The notes under the pieces: model-generated
Told to the model about the DNA's origin: nothing
The model's database searches: none
The model's input: only the letters and a program-made list of their open reading frames with translations
Position numbers and translations under genes: made by a program
Shown: piece after piece, positions 1 to 9,554 of the stretch
How the letters are laid out: the number at the start of each line of letters is the position of its first letter
Position numbering within the stretch: position 1 is the first letter of the stretch
From: Gemmatimonadota bacterium
Lineage (GTDB): Bacteria > Gemmatimonadota > Gemmatimonadetes > Longimicrobiales > Gaopeijiaceae
NCBI GenBank assembly: GCA_028873595.1
Contig: JAPPOV010000045.1
Coordinates: 18,925-82,924, forward strand
Length of the DNA: 64,000 nt
Direction of reading: 5' to 3'

Positions 1-368
1 CTGCTCGCGTGACCGAGCCCGCCATCGATGGCCGGCAACGGGTGTCCGTGCTTGCGAGCAGGTCGGAGATCCGGCGAGGGGAGTGGGATCGCTTTCAGGA
101 GGACGGCTTCGAGGTGAAGCCGTGTGGTTCGGTGGCGTACAAGCACGGGCTCGTAGCTGCCGGGCTGGCCGACGCCACGTGGACTTTGGTCGGGAAGAGC
201 GAATGGGACGTCGTCGGTGGCACGGCGCTGGTACGGGCCGCGGGTGGGATGGTCTGCCTCCGGGACGGGTCGGAGCCTGCCTTCAATCAGGAGCGGCCCG
301 TGTACCCGAACTACGTCGCTGCGGGGAAGTCCGTAGGGCGGGCAGCCGTGGGGGGGTGGCTCGGTTGA
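1..368 (+). CDS. CysQ / inositol-monophosphatase family phosphatase, C-terminal part
   Basis: The reading frame is open at the left edge, so only the C-terminal part is present. The fragment carries the family's late motifs: GSVAYK (about fragment residues 41-46), then a WD-x2-GG-x-A segment followed by AAGG, where the Asp is a metal ligand in the Mg-dependent, Li-sensitive phosphatase fold. The family includes 3'(2'),5'-bisphosphate nucleotidase (CysQ, recycling PAP made during PAPS use) and inositol monophosphatase. A CysQ role would fit the cysD/cysNC genes at the other end of the window, but substrate cannot be read from this piece. The in-frame GTG at base 9 is internal, not the start. 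Confidence 0.75.
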   Translation, partial: ARVTEPAIDGRQRVSVLASRSEIRRGEWDRFQEDGFEVKPCGSVAYKHGLVAAGLADATWTLVGKSEWDVVGGTALVRAAGGMVCLRDGSEPAFNQERPVYPNYVAAGKSVGRAAVGGWLG

Positions 369-486
369 TGGTCGTCCCGGTGAGAGCACTCCCGTTGGTG
401 GCAGTCTCGTTGAGGGCAGTCTCGGTGGCGGCGGCTCGAGCTTCACGGGCGGTAGCGTCGCGCGGATCCTTCGGGGTGTCGACGAG

Positions 487-1254
487 GTGAAGGGTGTGGT
501 GCTGGCGGGCGGCCTCGGAACGAGGCTGCTGCCGATGACGCGGGTCACGAACAAGCACCTGCTTCCCGTCTACGATCGCCCGATGATCTTCTATCCGCTC
601 CAGCAGCTGGCCGCGGCGGGTATCGACGATATTCTCGTCGTGACGGGCGGTGATCACGCCGGTGACTTTCTCAAGCTCCTCAGGAATGGCCAGGACTTCG
701 GGCTCGAGCATCTCCGATATGCGTATCAGGAGGGCGAAGGTGGGATCGCGGCGGCCCTCGGGCTCGCGGAGCACTTCGCTGCCGGCGAGCCGATCGTGGT
801 GATCCTGGGAGACAACATCTTCCAGGATTCGCTCGGCGAGGCGGTGGCGCAGTTCCGGGCCAACCCGCACGGTGCGACGGTGTTCCTCAAGTCCGTATCG
901 GACCCGGAGCGCTTCGGTGTCGCGACCGTCGAGGGTGACCGGGTCGTGCGGATCGTGGAGAAGCCCGATCGGCCCGAAACCGATCTCGCCGTGACCGGCT
1001 GCTACATGTACGACGCGCGCGTCTTCGACGTGGTTCGAGGACTGACCCCCTCCGGTCGAGATGAACTGGAGATCACGGACGTGAACAGCCGGTACATTGA
1101 GTGGGGGGAGCTGCGGCACGTGGAATTGCAGGGATGGTGGACCGATGCGGGTACCGTGACCTCGCTTCAGAGGGCGGCGGATCTCGTTGCGGCCGACCGT
1201 GGCAATCGGATCCTGGCGGGTCAGATCGATCTCGGGCAGGCCGGGGGTAACTGA
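487..1254 (+). CDS. rfbA: Glucose-1-phosphate thymidylyltransferase (short type)
   Basis: This enzyme makes dTDP-glucose from dTTP and glucose 1-phosphate, the first step to dTDP-6-deoxyhexoses such as dTDP-rhamnose. The N-terminal nucleotide-binding signature GGLGTRL with the downstream KHLLPV lies at residues 8-28, the metal-binding GDN at about 108-110, and EKP at about 158-160. At 255 residues it is shorter than the roughly 290-residue classical RmlA, missing part of the C-terminal dimer region; short forms of this kind are known. The start is the ATG at 487, which begins exactly at the conserved MKGVVLAGG. The next gene, rfbB, starts 4 bases after the stop, so the two are very probably co-transcribed. 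No rfbC or rfbD is present in the window. Confidence 0.88.
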   Translation: MKGVVLAGGLGTRLLPMTRVTNKHLLPVYDRPMIFYPLQQLAAAGIDDILVVTGGDHAGDFLKLLRNGQDFGLEHLRYAYQEGEGGIAAALGLAEHFAAGEPIVVILGDNIFQDSLGEAVAQFRANPHGATVFLKSVSDPERFGVATVEGDRVVRIVEKPDRPETDLAVTGCYMYDARVFDVVRGLTPSGRDELEITDVNSRYIEWGELRHVELQGWWTDAGTVTSLQRAADLVAADRGNRILAGQIDLGQAGGN

Positions 1255-1258
1255 GACG

Positions 1259-2320
1259 ATGCGCATCCTCGTGACCGGCGGAGCCGGCTTCATCGGCTCG
1301 TCGCTGGTCCGGCATCTTCGGGTGGAGTTTCCCGAGGCCGAGATCGTGACTCTGGATGCGCTCACCTATGCAGGTCACCTGGAGAACCTGCAGGGGGTCC
1401 TGGACGATCCCCGACATCACTTCGTGCAGGGCGACATCTGTGATAGCGCAGTCGTGCGGAGCGTCGTGGTGGACGTCGATCTGGTCTTTCACCTCGCAGC
1501 CGAGTCTCATGTCGATCGGTCGATCGCGGGGGATCAGCCCTTCGTGCGGACCAACGTCGTCGGGACGGCCACCCTGCTTGCCGCGGCTGTGGACGGGGGC
1601 GTCGATCGCTTCGTCCACGTCTCGACCGACGAGGTATATGGGGAGCTACCGTGGTGGGATCCGGAACGGGACCCGGACGCTGTGGGGGCGGACGGGTCGG
1701 GCGCGGACGGGGCAGCCGGGATAGAAGGCGCCGGACATCATGCGGCTGCCGGGATGAAGTTCACCGAGGAGACCCCGCTGGCGCCCCGCTCGCCGTACGC
1801 CGCGACCAAAGCTGCCTCGGACCATCTCGTGCACTCGTACCACGTCACCCATGGGCTCGACACCGTCATCACCCGTACGTCGAACAACTATGGGCCGCGT
1901 CAGTATCCGGAAAAGCTGATCCCGCTGATGATCCGTACGGCGCTTCGGGGTGAGTCACTCCCCGTGTACGGAGATGGCCTGCACGTCCGCGACTGGATCC
2001 ACGTCGACGACCACTGCAGGGGTTTGGTCGCCGCCGCCCGTGGTGGGCGAGCCGGCCGCGTCTACAATTTCGGGGGTGGGGCGGAGCACACGAATCTACA
2101 CGTGGTACGTGCGATTCTTCAGGCGTTGGACGCGCCGGAGACGCTCATTAGATTCGTCGAGGATCGGCCTGGGCACGACCGACGGTACGCCATCGACTTC
2201 TCGCGAGCGGAGGAGGAGCTGGGTTGGACCCCCGAGGTCACGTTTCGGGACGGGCTGGCCGAGACCGTGCAGTGGTACCAGAAGAGTCGCGAGTGGATCG
2301 AGGCTGTGATGAATTCGTGA
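1259..2320 (+). CDS. rfbB: dTDP-glucose 4,6-dehydratase with an inserted low-complexity loop
   Basis: This SDR-family dehydratase converts dTDP-glucose to dTDP-4-keto-6-deoxyglucose. The NAD-binding GGAGFIG is at residues 7-13, the STDEVYG strand at about 122-128 and the catalytic Tyr-x3-Lys (YAATK) at about 180-184. The start was set at the ATG at 1259 because the protein then begins with the canonical MRILVTGGAG; an upstream in-frame start at 1187 would run inside rfbA. Residues about 131-166 form an Ala/Gly/Asp-rich stretch between the VYG strand and the KFTEETP segment, where the family normally has only a few residues. The remainder matches the family well, so the enzyme is probably active. 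Confidence 0.9.
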   Translation: MRILVTGGAGFIGSSLVRHLRVEFPEAEIVTLDALTYAGHLENLQGVLDDPRHHFVQGDICDSAVVRSVVVDVDLVFHLAAESHVDRSIAGDQPFVRTNVVGTATLLAAAVDGGVDRFVHVSTDEVYGELPWWDPERDPDAVGADGSGADGAAGIEGAGHHAAAGMKFTEETPLAPRSPYAATKAASDHLVHSYHVTHGLDTVITRTSNNYGPRQYPEKLIPLMIRTALRGESLPVYGDGLHVRDWIHVDDHCRGLVAAARGGRAGRVYNFGGGAEHTNLHVVRAILQALDAPETLIRFVEDRPGHDRRYAIDFSRAEEELGWTPEVTFRDGLAETVQWYQKSREWIEAVMNS

Positions 2321-2404
2321 CGACGGGTTCGTCTCCCGGACCCCAGTTTCGACGCACAATCCGTTATTATTGGTCGCTTTCAAAAGAACGTTGATCAGGC
2401 AGAC

Positions 2405-3697
2405 ATGAACGACCAGTCACCTTCCACGACACTAGGCGTCATCGGCCTCGGGTACGTGGGGCTGCCGCTCGCCGTCGAGGCCGGCCAGGCTGGCATCAAC
2501 GTGATCGGCTTCGATGTGAATCCGACCGTCACTGATCTCGTAAACTCCGGTGACTCGCACATCCAGGACGTGCCGGCAGAGCATGTAGCGGCGCTCCGCG
2601 ATGCGGGCCTGCTGGAGGCCACGACCGACATGGCGCGCCTCTCGGAGTGTGACGTCGTTTCGATCTGCGTGCCGACACCGCTGTCGAAGACCCGGGATCC
2701 GGATGTGTCGTACATCCTCGCCGCGTCTGAGTCCGTCGCGGCCGGTCTTCGCCGAGGCCAGCTCGTTGTGCTCGAGTCGACGACTTACCCGGGAACGACC
2801 CGCGAAGTCATGCTGCCGGCCCTGGAGGCGACCGGGTTGCGGGTCGGACGAGACTTTAATCTTTGCTTCTCGCCGGAGCGTGTCGACCCCGGCAACGCGA
2901 CGTGGCACACGAAGAACACGCCCAAGGTCATCGGTGGGATCACGGCGGAGTGCACGGCGTCGGGTGTGGCGTTCTATGAGCGGTTCATCGATACGGTGGT
3001 TCCCGTCTCGTCTTCCGAGGCGGCGGAGATGACCAAGATTCTCGAGAATACCTTCCGAGCCGTAAACATTGGTCTGGTGAACGAGACGGCGCTGATTGCG
3101 GAGCGACTTGGGGTCGATGTCTGGGAAGTCATCGACGCGGCGGCCACAAAACCGTTCGGCTTCATGAAGTTCACGCCGGGCCCGGGGCTCGGCGGCCACT
3201 GTATCCCCGTGGATCCGCATTACCTGTCGTGGAAGATGCGGACGCTGAACTACAAGACCCGGTTCATCGAGTTGGCGTCCGAAATCAACTCGGAGATGCC
3301 GTACTTCGTGGTTGATAAGGTCCGCGAGGCGCTGAACCGACAGAGGAAGGCCGTGAACGGGGCCTCGGTGCTGCTCCTGGGCGTAGCCTACAAGCGGGAC
3401 ATCGACGATGTCCGCGAGTCGCCCGCGCTCGACGTATTGAAGCTACTGGCCGAGGACGGGGCGAGCGTGTCGTATCATGATCCGTTCGTGCCCCAGCTGT
3501 ATGAAGAGGGGGTCGACCTGGAGTCGGTCGAGTTGACCGATGACGCTCTCTCGGATGCGGATATGGTTGTCATCCTGACGGACCACTCAGGCTTCGACTA
3601 CGACCGGGTGGTGAACAAGGCAGTTGTACTGGTGGACGCAAGACATGTTGCGCCGAGGCCAGACGGTACGGGGCGAGGATGGATCGTGAAGGGTTGA
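2405..3697 (+). CDS. wbpA: UDP-N-acetylglucosamine 6-dehydrogenase (WbpA-like)
   Basis: This nucleotide-sugar dehydrogenase does two NAD-dependent oxidations at C6, giving UDP-HexNAc-uronic acid. It has the GLGYVGLP nucleotide-binding turn at residues 14-21, a PERVDPG motif, and the [11 protein letters not shown] active-site segment with catalytic Cys at residue 266, followed by a C-terminal UDP-binding domain containing ESPALDVL. The PERVDPG and [26 protein letters not shown] region resemble the WbpA/TviB branch rather than Ugd, and the window has a separate wecC and ugd. It is 430 residues, normal for the family. The stop codon overlaps the ATG of wecB (TGATG), indicating translational coupling. 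Confidence 0.85.
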   Translation: MNDQSPSTTLGVIGLGYVGLPLAVEAGQAGINVIGFDVNPTVTDLVNSGDSHIQDVPAEHVAALRDAGLLEATTDMARLSECDVVSICVPTPLSKTRDPDVSYILAASESVAAGLRRGQLVVLESTTYPGTTREVMLPALEATGLRVGRDFNLCFSPERVDPGNATWHTKNTPKVIGGITAECTASGVAFYERFIDTVVPVSSSEAAEMTKILENTFRAVNIGLVNETALIAERLGVDVWEVIDAAATKPFGFMKFTPGPGLGGHCIPVDPHYLSWKMRTLNYKTRFIELASEINSEMPYFVVDKVREALNRQRKAVNGASVLLLGVAYKRDIDDVRESPALDVLKLLAEDGASVSYHDPFVPQLYEEGVDLESVELTDDALSDADMVVILTDHSGFDYDRVVNKAVVLVDARHVAPRPDGTGRGWIVKG

Positions 3698-4824
3698 TGG
3701 CGATCAAAGTTCTTTCCGTCTTCGGCACCCGCCCGGAGGCCATCAAGATGGCCCCTGTCGTCAGGGCCCTCCAGGCCGACCCGAGCGTTCAATCACAGGT
3801 CTGCGTGACGGCCCAGCACCGAGGGATGCTGGACCAGGTCCTGGAGTTCTTCGACATCCAGCCGGAGTACGATCTCGACCTCATGAAGGCGGGGCAGACG
3901 CTGGCGGATGTGACGGCCCGGGTGGTCACGGGCGTCCTGCCCATCGTCGAAGAGGTCTCGCCTGACATCGTGCTCGTGCATGGCGATACCAACACGACGA
4001 TGTCCGCGTCACTGGCGAGCTATTACGCCAAAGTTGCGGTGGGCCACGTAGAGGCTGGTTTACGGACAGGGAATCCGTACTCGCCGTGGCCCGAAGAAAT
4101 GAATCGCAAGGTGACGGGCGCCATCGCGCACCTGCACTTCGCTCCCACGGAGGAGTCCCGGGCCAACCTGTTACGGGAGAGGGTTCCTGAGGACAGGATC
4201 GTGGTGACCGGCAACACAGTGATCGATGCGCTCCTCCTCACTCGTGGGCGGGTACTCGGTGACGACGTCAGGCTCGCATCGCTTTCCGAGAGGTTCTCCT
4301 TCCTCGACCCGGAGTGCCGGTTGGTGCTCGTGACCGGACATCGCCGAGAGAACTTCGGCTCCGGATTCGAGGCTGTGTGCGATGCCCTGGCGCGGATCGC
4401 GGATCGTGACGATGTAGATGTTCTTTACCCGGTGCACCTCAATCCGAATGTGAAGGGACCAGTAGAACGGCTTCTGGGAGCGCACCCGCGCGTACACCTG
4501 ATCGACCCCGTCGATTACCCTACGTTCGTATACCTGATGGATCGAAGCAATCTCATTCTGACCGACTCCGGCGGAGTGCAGGAAGAAGCCCCCTCGTTGG
4601 GGAAGCCGGTACTCGTCATGCGCGACACGACAGAAAGGCCGGAGGCCGTTCGGGCGGGCACCGTGCGCCTCGTAGGCACGGACACCGATCTCATCGTACG
4701 AGAGTCGAATGCGCTTCTGAATGACCCCGACACTTATGAGTCCATGAGCCAGGCCCATAACCCTTACGGTGACGGGAATGCGTCACCGAGAATCCTGGAG
4801 AGGATCGTCCGTGAGTACGCCTGA
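3697..4824 (+). CDS. wecB: UDP-N-acetylglucosamine 2-epimerase (non-hydrolysing)
   Basis: This cytoplasmic enzyme interconverts UDP-GlcNAc and UDP-ManNAc. The N-terminal [11 protein letters not shown] is at residues about 8-18, the HVEAGLRTG motif at about 116-124, the TGHRRENFG segment near 212 and the [16 protein letters not shown] motif in the C-terminal half; these are diagnostic of the non-hydrolysing epimerase GT-B fold. The start is the ATG at 3697, which overlaps the upstream stop and gives [10 protein letters not shown]; a second ATG six codons upstream is less likely. Together with wecC it would make UDP-ManNAc-uronic acid; with wbpA it could act on a UDP-GlcNAc-uronate derivative, as WbpI does. 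Confidence 0.92.
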   Translation: MAIKVLSVFGTRPEAIKMAPVVRALQADPSVQSQVCVTAQHRGMLDQVLEFFDIQPEYDLDLMKAGQTLADVTARVVTGVLPIVEEVSPDIVLVHGDTNTTMSASLASYYAKVAVGHVEAGLRTGNPYSPWPEEMNRKVTGAIAHLHFAPTEESRANLLRERVPEDRIVVTGNTVIDALLLTRGRVLGDDVRLASLSERFSFLDPECRLVLVTGHRRENFGSGFEAVCDALARIADRDDVDVLYPVHLNPNVKGPVERLLGAHPRVHLIDPVDYPTFVYLMDRSNLILTDSGGVQEEAPSLGKPVLVMRDTTERPEAVRAGTVRLVGTDTDLIVRESNALLNDPDTYESMSQAHNPYGDGNASPRILERIVREYA

Positions 4825-6037
4825 GAAGGTCTGTGTCATCGGGCTAGGCTACATCGGATTGCCGACGTCGGTGGTGCTCGCACAGGCCGGAAAAAAGGTC
4901 GTCGGAGTCGACGTGAATCCGGATGCGGTCGCATCCATCAACTCCGGTAAGGCCCATATCGTGGAGCCTGACCTTGATGGCCTGTTGCACAGCGTGGTCA
5001 GTAGAGGAGCGCTGGTCGCCAAGACCCAGCCTGAGCCGGCTCAGGTGTTCGTGATCGCGGTGCCTACGCCCTTCAAGGGTGATCACGAACCGGATCTCAG
5101 CTATGTGGAGTCGGCATCGAGGGCCATCGCGCCACACGTGGCTGAGGGCAATCTGATCGTGCTGGAATCCACCGTCCCGCCCGGCGCCACAGAGCGGATG
5201 GTGGAGTGGATCCTCGAGGAGCGGCCCGACCTGGCGGTTGACGATGGTGCCCGGTTCTATGCTGCTCACTGCCCTGAGCGGGTGCTTCCGGGTCGGATTC
5301 TGATCGAGCTGGTCGAGAATGATCGTGTCGTCGGCGGGGTGGATGAAGAGTCGACTCGGGTCGCGCGGGACTTCTATCAGGGGTTCGTGCGCGGTGAGTG
5401 CGTAGGGACGACCGCTCGTACGGCAGAGTTGGCCAAGCTGAGCGAGAATGCGTTCCGGGACGCGAACATCGCCTTTGCGAACGAAGTATCCATGGTCGCC
5501 GACCGGCTCGACATCGATGTGTGGGAACTCATTTCACTCGCAAACCGTCACCCTCGTGTGAACATCCTTATGCCGGGAGCGGGCGTCGGTGGGCATTGTA
5601 TTGCGGTCGACCCGTGGTTCATCATCGATGCAGCACCCCAGGACACGTCGTTCATGCGTTCGGCGCGAGAGACCAACCTTCGCAAGACGGACTGGGTCGT
5701 TGAGCGCGTGGTCGAGGCGCTGGAGGGCGAGGGGAGGCAGGCGCTGGCGTGCTTCGGACTGTCCTACAAGCCCGACGTGGACGATCTGCGGGAAAGCCCG
5801 GCGGTGGAGGTCGTGAAGAAGGTCTTCGACCGCACCGGTCTTCCTGTACTCGTGGTCGAGCCGCACATCGAGACGCTGCCAAGTGAACTGGTCGGAAAGG
5901 CAAGACTCGTCGCGGCCAACGAGGCGATCGAAAGCGCTCAGGTTCTCGTGCCGCTGGTGGCCCACAAGGCATTCGCTGGTCTGGCCAAGACTGGAGACAA
6001 CCATCGGATCGTCGATCCGGCGGGCGTCTGGAGTTGA
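4811..6037 (+). CDS. wecC: UDP-N-acetyl-D-mannosamine dehydrogenase
   Basis: The protein oxidises UDP-ManNAc to UDP-ManNAc-uronic acid. It has the GLGYIGLPT dinucleotide-binding turn near the N terminus, [17 protein letters not shown], and the active-site [13 protein letters not shown] with catalytic Cys at about residue 263. The HCPERVLPG and [15 protein letters not shown] forms are typical of WecC. The start chosen is the GTG at 4811, giving [11 protein letters not shown] and a 14-base overlap with wecB; the longer ATG at 4769 would add a stretch not seen in the family. This is the last gene of the plus-strand precursor operon and ends 7 bases from the convergent exporter gene. Confidence 0.92.
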   Translation: MSTPEKVCVIGLGYIGLPTSVVLAQAGKKVVGVDVNPDAVASINSGKAHIVEPDLDGLLHSVVSRGALVAKTQPEPAQVFVIAVPTPFKGDHEPDLSYVESASRAIAPHVAEGNLIVLESTVPPGATERMVEWILEERPDLAVDDGARFYAAHCPERVLPGRILIELVENDRVVGGVDEESTRVARDFYQGFVRGECVGTTARTAELAKLSENAFRDANIAFANEVSMVADRLDIDVWELISLANRHPRVNILMPGAGVGGHCIAVDPWFIIDAAPQDTSFMRSARETNLRKTDWVVERVVEALEGEGRQALACFGLSYKPDVDDLRESPAVEVVKKVFDRTGLPVLVVEPHIETLPSELVGKARLVAANEAIESAQVLVPLVAHKAFAGLAKTGDNHRIVDPAGVWS

Positions 6038-6044
6038 ACGGACG

Positions 6045-8237
6045 TCAGTTCCGATCGATCACGATGGCCAGCGTCGCAAGCGAACCGAGGATGGCCACCA
6101 GGTTGCTCGTGAATTGAACTTTATTGAACTGGTCTGTCGGATCCTTGACTGGCACGTTGATCGTGCTGCCGGCATCCGGCGTCGGGTAGCTCGACCAGAA
6201 CAGGAACTTCGATCGGGACCGCGCGAGACCACTCGCGAGCTGCACGGACGTTCGCCCTTCGTCCGCATCATACCGGAAGCCGCCCGCCGCCTCAATGTAG
6301 TGGTGGAAATCCTGACCCTCTCGCCAGAGCACCGTCACCGGTGAGTTGACCGCTCCCTGGACTACGACGGTCGCCGAGTACTCGGGGATGTGGAGCGAGT
6401 CCCCGGGCTGAAGCACCACGTCATTCGTACCGTCGGGATTGGCCAATGCCGCAGCCAGATCCAGATCGATACGTCCCAAATCGTCTTGCGAGCGGATCAG
6501 CCGTGCCGCTTCGACATGTCCGGACGCAAGGATCCCACCGGTTCGCAAGATGAGCTCCGACACCTTGTGGCCCGTCATTTGAAGAGTGTACTCACCCGGA
6601 ACAGACACCTGACCAGTCACCCTGACCGACCCGAAACTGCGGAACTGCGGTTGTTGAAGAATCTGGACCTGGTCCAGAGGTCTGAGCACGAACTCAGGGG
6701 AAGAACCCGAGGCCGGAAACGAGATGCCAGGTATGCCGACAAAGCCGCCCTCCCGTAACGCTGGGCTGAGATAGCTCGAGTCCATCGGTACGCGCAGGAG
6801 ATCGGCAACGCGTCCGTCCGTCCGGTCGTCGGGGAGCCTCGCGACTTCGGCTTCCCGCAGGTCTGCCCCGATGGCTGGACCCCGAGCGAGCAGGAACAGG
6901 TCACGCAGCGTCATACCCTCCCACCACGGGAAGATGCCCGGCTGCTGCACCGAGCCCACGATCGTCACGTGTAGAGCATTGGTCAGCGCTGGAACCGTAT
7001 CCACGACAATGGAGTCACCGTCCTGCAAGCCGACCGGAGGCACAATGACCCCTCCGAGGTGATTCATCTCGTTCTGATTCAGTGAGGCGCTGAGCGCCAG
7101 ATCAATGGCCAGTCGATCCGAACCGACTGACCTGCGGTCCACGGGTTGTACGACCCGGAATACCGTCAGACGCTCCCGGTTCGCGTCGGGCGCGAATCCT
7201 CCACCGGCGGTCAGAACATCGATCAGGTCATCATCGCCCGCCAGCTCGTAGCTCTTTGGACGAACAACGGCCCCGGTCAGCTTCACTCGCCGGTCCTTGA
7301 CCGGCACGAACACGACATCACCCTGCTCCAGCGTGACATCGCCTGAAATGTCACCCTCCAGCAGGTACGGGTAGAGATCCAGGTTCGTGTCGTTTCCGTC
7401 ACGTCGTCGTACCCGGATGTCTCGCAGATTACCCAGCAGGGTCGGCCCGTTCGCTGCGTACAGCGCATTCGTCACCGTCGCCACTGAGGAAAGCTGGTAT
7501 GCTCCGGGCTGCTCGACCTCTCCCACCACGTAGATCTGGATCGTGCGTAGCTCCGTGATCGTCAGACTGACGGAGGTCGCACCACGCCGGATCCCCGAGT
7601 AGAAGCCAGCCAGCCGCTCCCGGAACAACGTCCGGACTTCCGCCATGGTGAGATTCGCCACGGAGACTCGTCCAACCTCCGGAACCACGACGAAGCCCTC
7701 TCGGGTGACCTCGAGATCATGTGCCAACTCGGCTTCGCCCGTCAGCAGCAGGAGAACCCGGTCCCCTGGACCCAATCGGTACTGGTCCGGGACTGGACCG
7801 GACAGGAGTGGCTGAAAGCGGGACGATGCACGCCGAAAGACATCGTGCCCGAAGACCGGCGAGGCTTCCAACGAATCCACGGTCTCCTCCAGACCCGTGA
7901 GCGTCTGGACAATCTCCAGCCCGTCTGCCCCCTCGACGACCACCCCGAGTGATTCGAGGGCGGCGATGGCGCTGGGATCGAGAGCTGCGTTCGGATTGAT
8001 AGGGGTCCCACTCAGGAACGCATCGAGCGCACTGGCGGGGTAACCCATCGCAGACAGCTGCGCTCGGATCTCCGCGTCTGACAGCCCGGACTCCTGGAGG
8101 CGCTGACGCACGAGGTCGGGGTTGTCACGCAGAAGCTGCTGGGCCTGGGCAGGAGACACCGGAAGCTGACCGGACACGGGCACAGCCGGCACGAGGATGG
8201 CCAGGGCCGTGAGGCTGAGTACGATCCGTCGGGTCAT
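6045..8237 (-). CDS. Multi-SLBB polysaccharide export outer-membrane protein (Wza-like)
   Basis: The 730-residue protein starts with a Sec signal peptide (MTRRIVLSLTALAILVPAVPVSG, cleavage around residue 24), then a Q/L-rich segment. The Poly_export domain (PDQYRLGPGDRVLLLLTGE, about 155-235) is followed by several SLBB-type repeats recognisable by the pattern I-x-V-x-G-x-V-x2-PG-x-Y (for example VGEVEQPGAYQL, VGSVQQPGIFPW, VTGQVSVPGEYTL, VQGAVNSPVTVLW). The extreme C terminus is a hydrophobic helix, as in Wza, where that helix forms the outer-membrane pore. It should be the outer-membrane exit channel of the first assembly system. The polypeptide is about twice the length of Wza because of the additional SLBB repeats. 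No lipobox was seen. Confidence 0.88.
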   Translation of the reverse strand: MTRRIVLSLTALAILVPAVPVSGQLPVSPAQAQQLLRDNPDLVRQRLQESGLSDAEIRAQLSAMGYPASALDAFLSGTPINPNAALDPSAIAALESLGVVVEGADGLEIVQTLTGLEETVDSLEASPVFGHDVFRRASSRFQPLLSGPVPDQYRLGPGDRVLLLLTGEAELAHDLEVTREGFVVVPEVGRVSVANLTMAEVRTLFRERLAGFYSGIRRGATSVSLTITELRTIQIYVVGEVEQPGAYQLSSVATVTNALYAANGPTLLGNLRDIRVRRRDGNDTNLDLYPYLLEGDISGDVTLEQGDVVFVPVKDRRVKLTGAVVRPKSYELAGDDDLIDVLTAGGGFAPDANRERLTVFRVVQPVDRRSVGSDRLAIDLALSASLNQNEMNHLGGVIVPPVGLQDGDSIVVDTVPALTNALHVTIVGSVQQPGIFPWWEGMTLRDLFLLARGPAIGADLREAEVARLPDDRTDGRVADLLRVPMDSSYLSPALREGGFVGIPGISFPASGSSPEFVLRPLDQVQILQQPQFRSFGSVRVTGQVSVPGEYTLQMTGHKVSELILRTGGILASGHVEAARLIRSQDDLGRIDLDLAAALANPDGTNDVVLQPGDSLHIPEYSATVVVQGAVNSPVTVLWREGQDFHHYIEAAGGFRYDADEGRTSVQLASGLARSRSKFLFWSSYPTPDAGSTINVPVKDPTDQFNKVQFTSNLVAILGSLATLAIVIDRN

Positions 8238-8556
8238 TGCGTCGGCGGTCCGGAGAGCTTGGGCACGAGACGCGCCAGTTCAGATCGGGGAATCAACAAG
8301 GAGTCCCCGGACGCTGTGCTCGTATTGTGTTTAGACGCCGCAATCTAGACCGGCCTGTGGCCGGTTACAACGACTCAGGCTTGATTCTCGATATCCTCAA
8401 CCGAGAGAATTCGATCATGCGTCGGGACAGCCCCGCGATATTGAGGCGTCAGGGTACCCAGTCGCTGCACCGTTTTCCTTCAAAATCTCCGCTCGAGCCA
8501 GACGTGTACGGTCCACTTCAGTCCTCTTTGCTGAGAATTTTATCGAGGGCGGGTCA
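8238..8556. promoter_or_regulatory. Divergent intergenic region with a short perfect hairpin
   Basis: These 319 bases separate the minus-strand exporter from the plus-strand GT2 gene and should hold both promoters. A perfect hairpin lies at 8349-8365: 7-base arms ACCGGCC and GGCCGGT around a TGT loop. It is not followed by a T run, so it looks more like a leader or operator element than a terminator. The open reading frame across the region has no recognisable protein family and no family-like composition. Confidence 0.4.
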
Positions 8557-9537
8557 ATGAGTTTTGGTCGGGTCGACGTGATCGTGGTGCACTACGGCCA
8601 CAAGGATCTCACCCGTCGGTGTCTCGGGGCGCTGGCGGCCGACACCGCTCTTCTCCGGTCCGTGACGATCGTTGACTCAGGATCTCAGTCACCCTTGTCG
8701 GTGGCGGACGTACGCTCGTGGTGCCATGACCGATCCGGCTCCGGGGAATTCGACGCTGGCTCGGACGTACACCTGATCAGCTGCAGCGACAACGTCGGCT
8801 TCTCAGCCGGAAACAACCTCGGATTGGCCGCTCGTCTCGGTGAGGGCGCGGACTATTACCTGATTTTGAATAACGACGCCTATGTGGCCCCGGGAAGCCT
8901 GATGGGCATGGTGCAGGCGGCAGAGACCTCCGGGGCAGGTATGGTGGCGCCTGCGGTCTACTCAGCCAACGATACGGACGTGGTCGATCGTTTTGGGCTC
9001 ACCCTGACCAGAACGGGAGCGGCATACGACCGGAAGTTCGAGGCTGACGGTCCTCTCCTTTGTCCCTCAGGATGTGCCGCACTGTATCGACGGGATGTCG
9101 TGCTGGCACTCATGGAGGATGCGGAGGGCTTCTTCGATCAGGGCTTCGTGGCGTACGCAGAGGATCTGGACGTTGGCCTGAGGGCCCGTGCTCGTGGTTT
9201 TGGCGTCGTGTTTGCGCCGAGTGCCGTCATCCTTCATGAAGGAGGCGGTAGCTTTGGTAAAGGCTCGGACTTGAGCTACTCGTTGCGCCATCGGAACACC
9301 GTCTGGGCGATCGCGAAGAACTATTCCCGTGATCTTCTTCTGAGAGACGCTCCGTTCCTGCTGCTGGGCCAGCTGCTCGCGCTGTTCAACGCTGCCCAGG
9401 CAGGGCGATTCCGCCTGTTCCTGAAGAGCAGGCGAGATGCAGCCAGTCTCGCCCTCAAGCTTCGGAAGGAGGCGTCAGGCAGACCTCGCTTCTCCGATCG
9501 ACGTGCGCTTGACCGGAGGCTCTGGTTATCGCGCTGA
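8557..9537 (+). CDS. Glycosyltransferase family 2 (rhamnosyltransferase-like)
   Basis: The protein has a GT-A fold: VDVIVVHYGHKDLTRRCL at residues 6-23, an NVGFSAGNNLGLA segment near 90 typical of WbbL-like rhamnosyltransferases, then the metal-binding NND at about 108-110 and the ED acceptor-side motif in AYAEDLDVGLRARARG near 206. It would add a sugar, plausibly a 6-deoxyhexose given rfbAB upstream, to a lipid-linked intermediate on the cytoplasmic side of the inner membrane. A C-terminal hydrophobic stretch (FLLLGQLLALF) may anchor it. It lies alone on the plus strand between two minus-strand export genes and ends 17 bases from the convergent wza-like gene. Donor and acceptor are not determinable. 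Confidence 0.85.
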   Translation: MSFGRVDVIVVHYGHKDLTRRCLGALAADTALLRSVTIVDSGSQSPLSVADVRSWCHDRSGSGEFDAGSDVHLISCSDNVGFSAGNNLGLAARLGEGADYYLILNNDAYVAPGSLMGMVQAAETSGAGMVAPAVYSANDTDVVDRFGLTLTRTGAAYDRKFEADGPLLCPSGCAALYRRDVVLALMEDAEGFFDQGFVAYAEDLDVGLRARARGFGVVFAPSAVILHEGGGSFGKGSDLSYSLRHRNTVWAIAKNYSRDLLLRDAPFLLLGQLLALFNAAQAGRFRLFLKSRRDAASLALKLRKEASGRPRFSDRRALDRRLWLSR

Positions 9538-9554
9538 GGGCGCTGTCGCCATCT

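Noticed and set aside
283..1365. Long minus-strand frame of 360 codons opposite rfbA
   Set aside because: It is antisense to rfbA and lacks any family motif; high-GC DNA gives such frames often.
2432..3220. Minus-strand 262-codon frame opposite wbpA
   Set aside because: It is a shadow of the dehydrogenase gene; composition is His/Arg-rich as in antisense frames.
8237..8560. A 107-codon plus-strand frame in the divergent gap
   Set aside because: No motif, no useful ribosome-binding site, and it covers the expected promoters.
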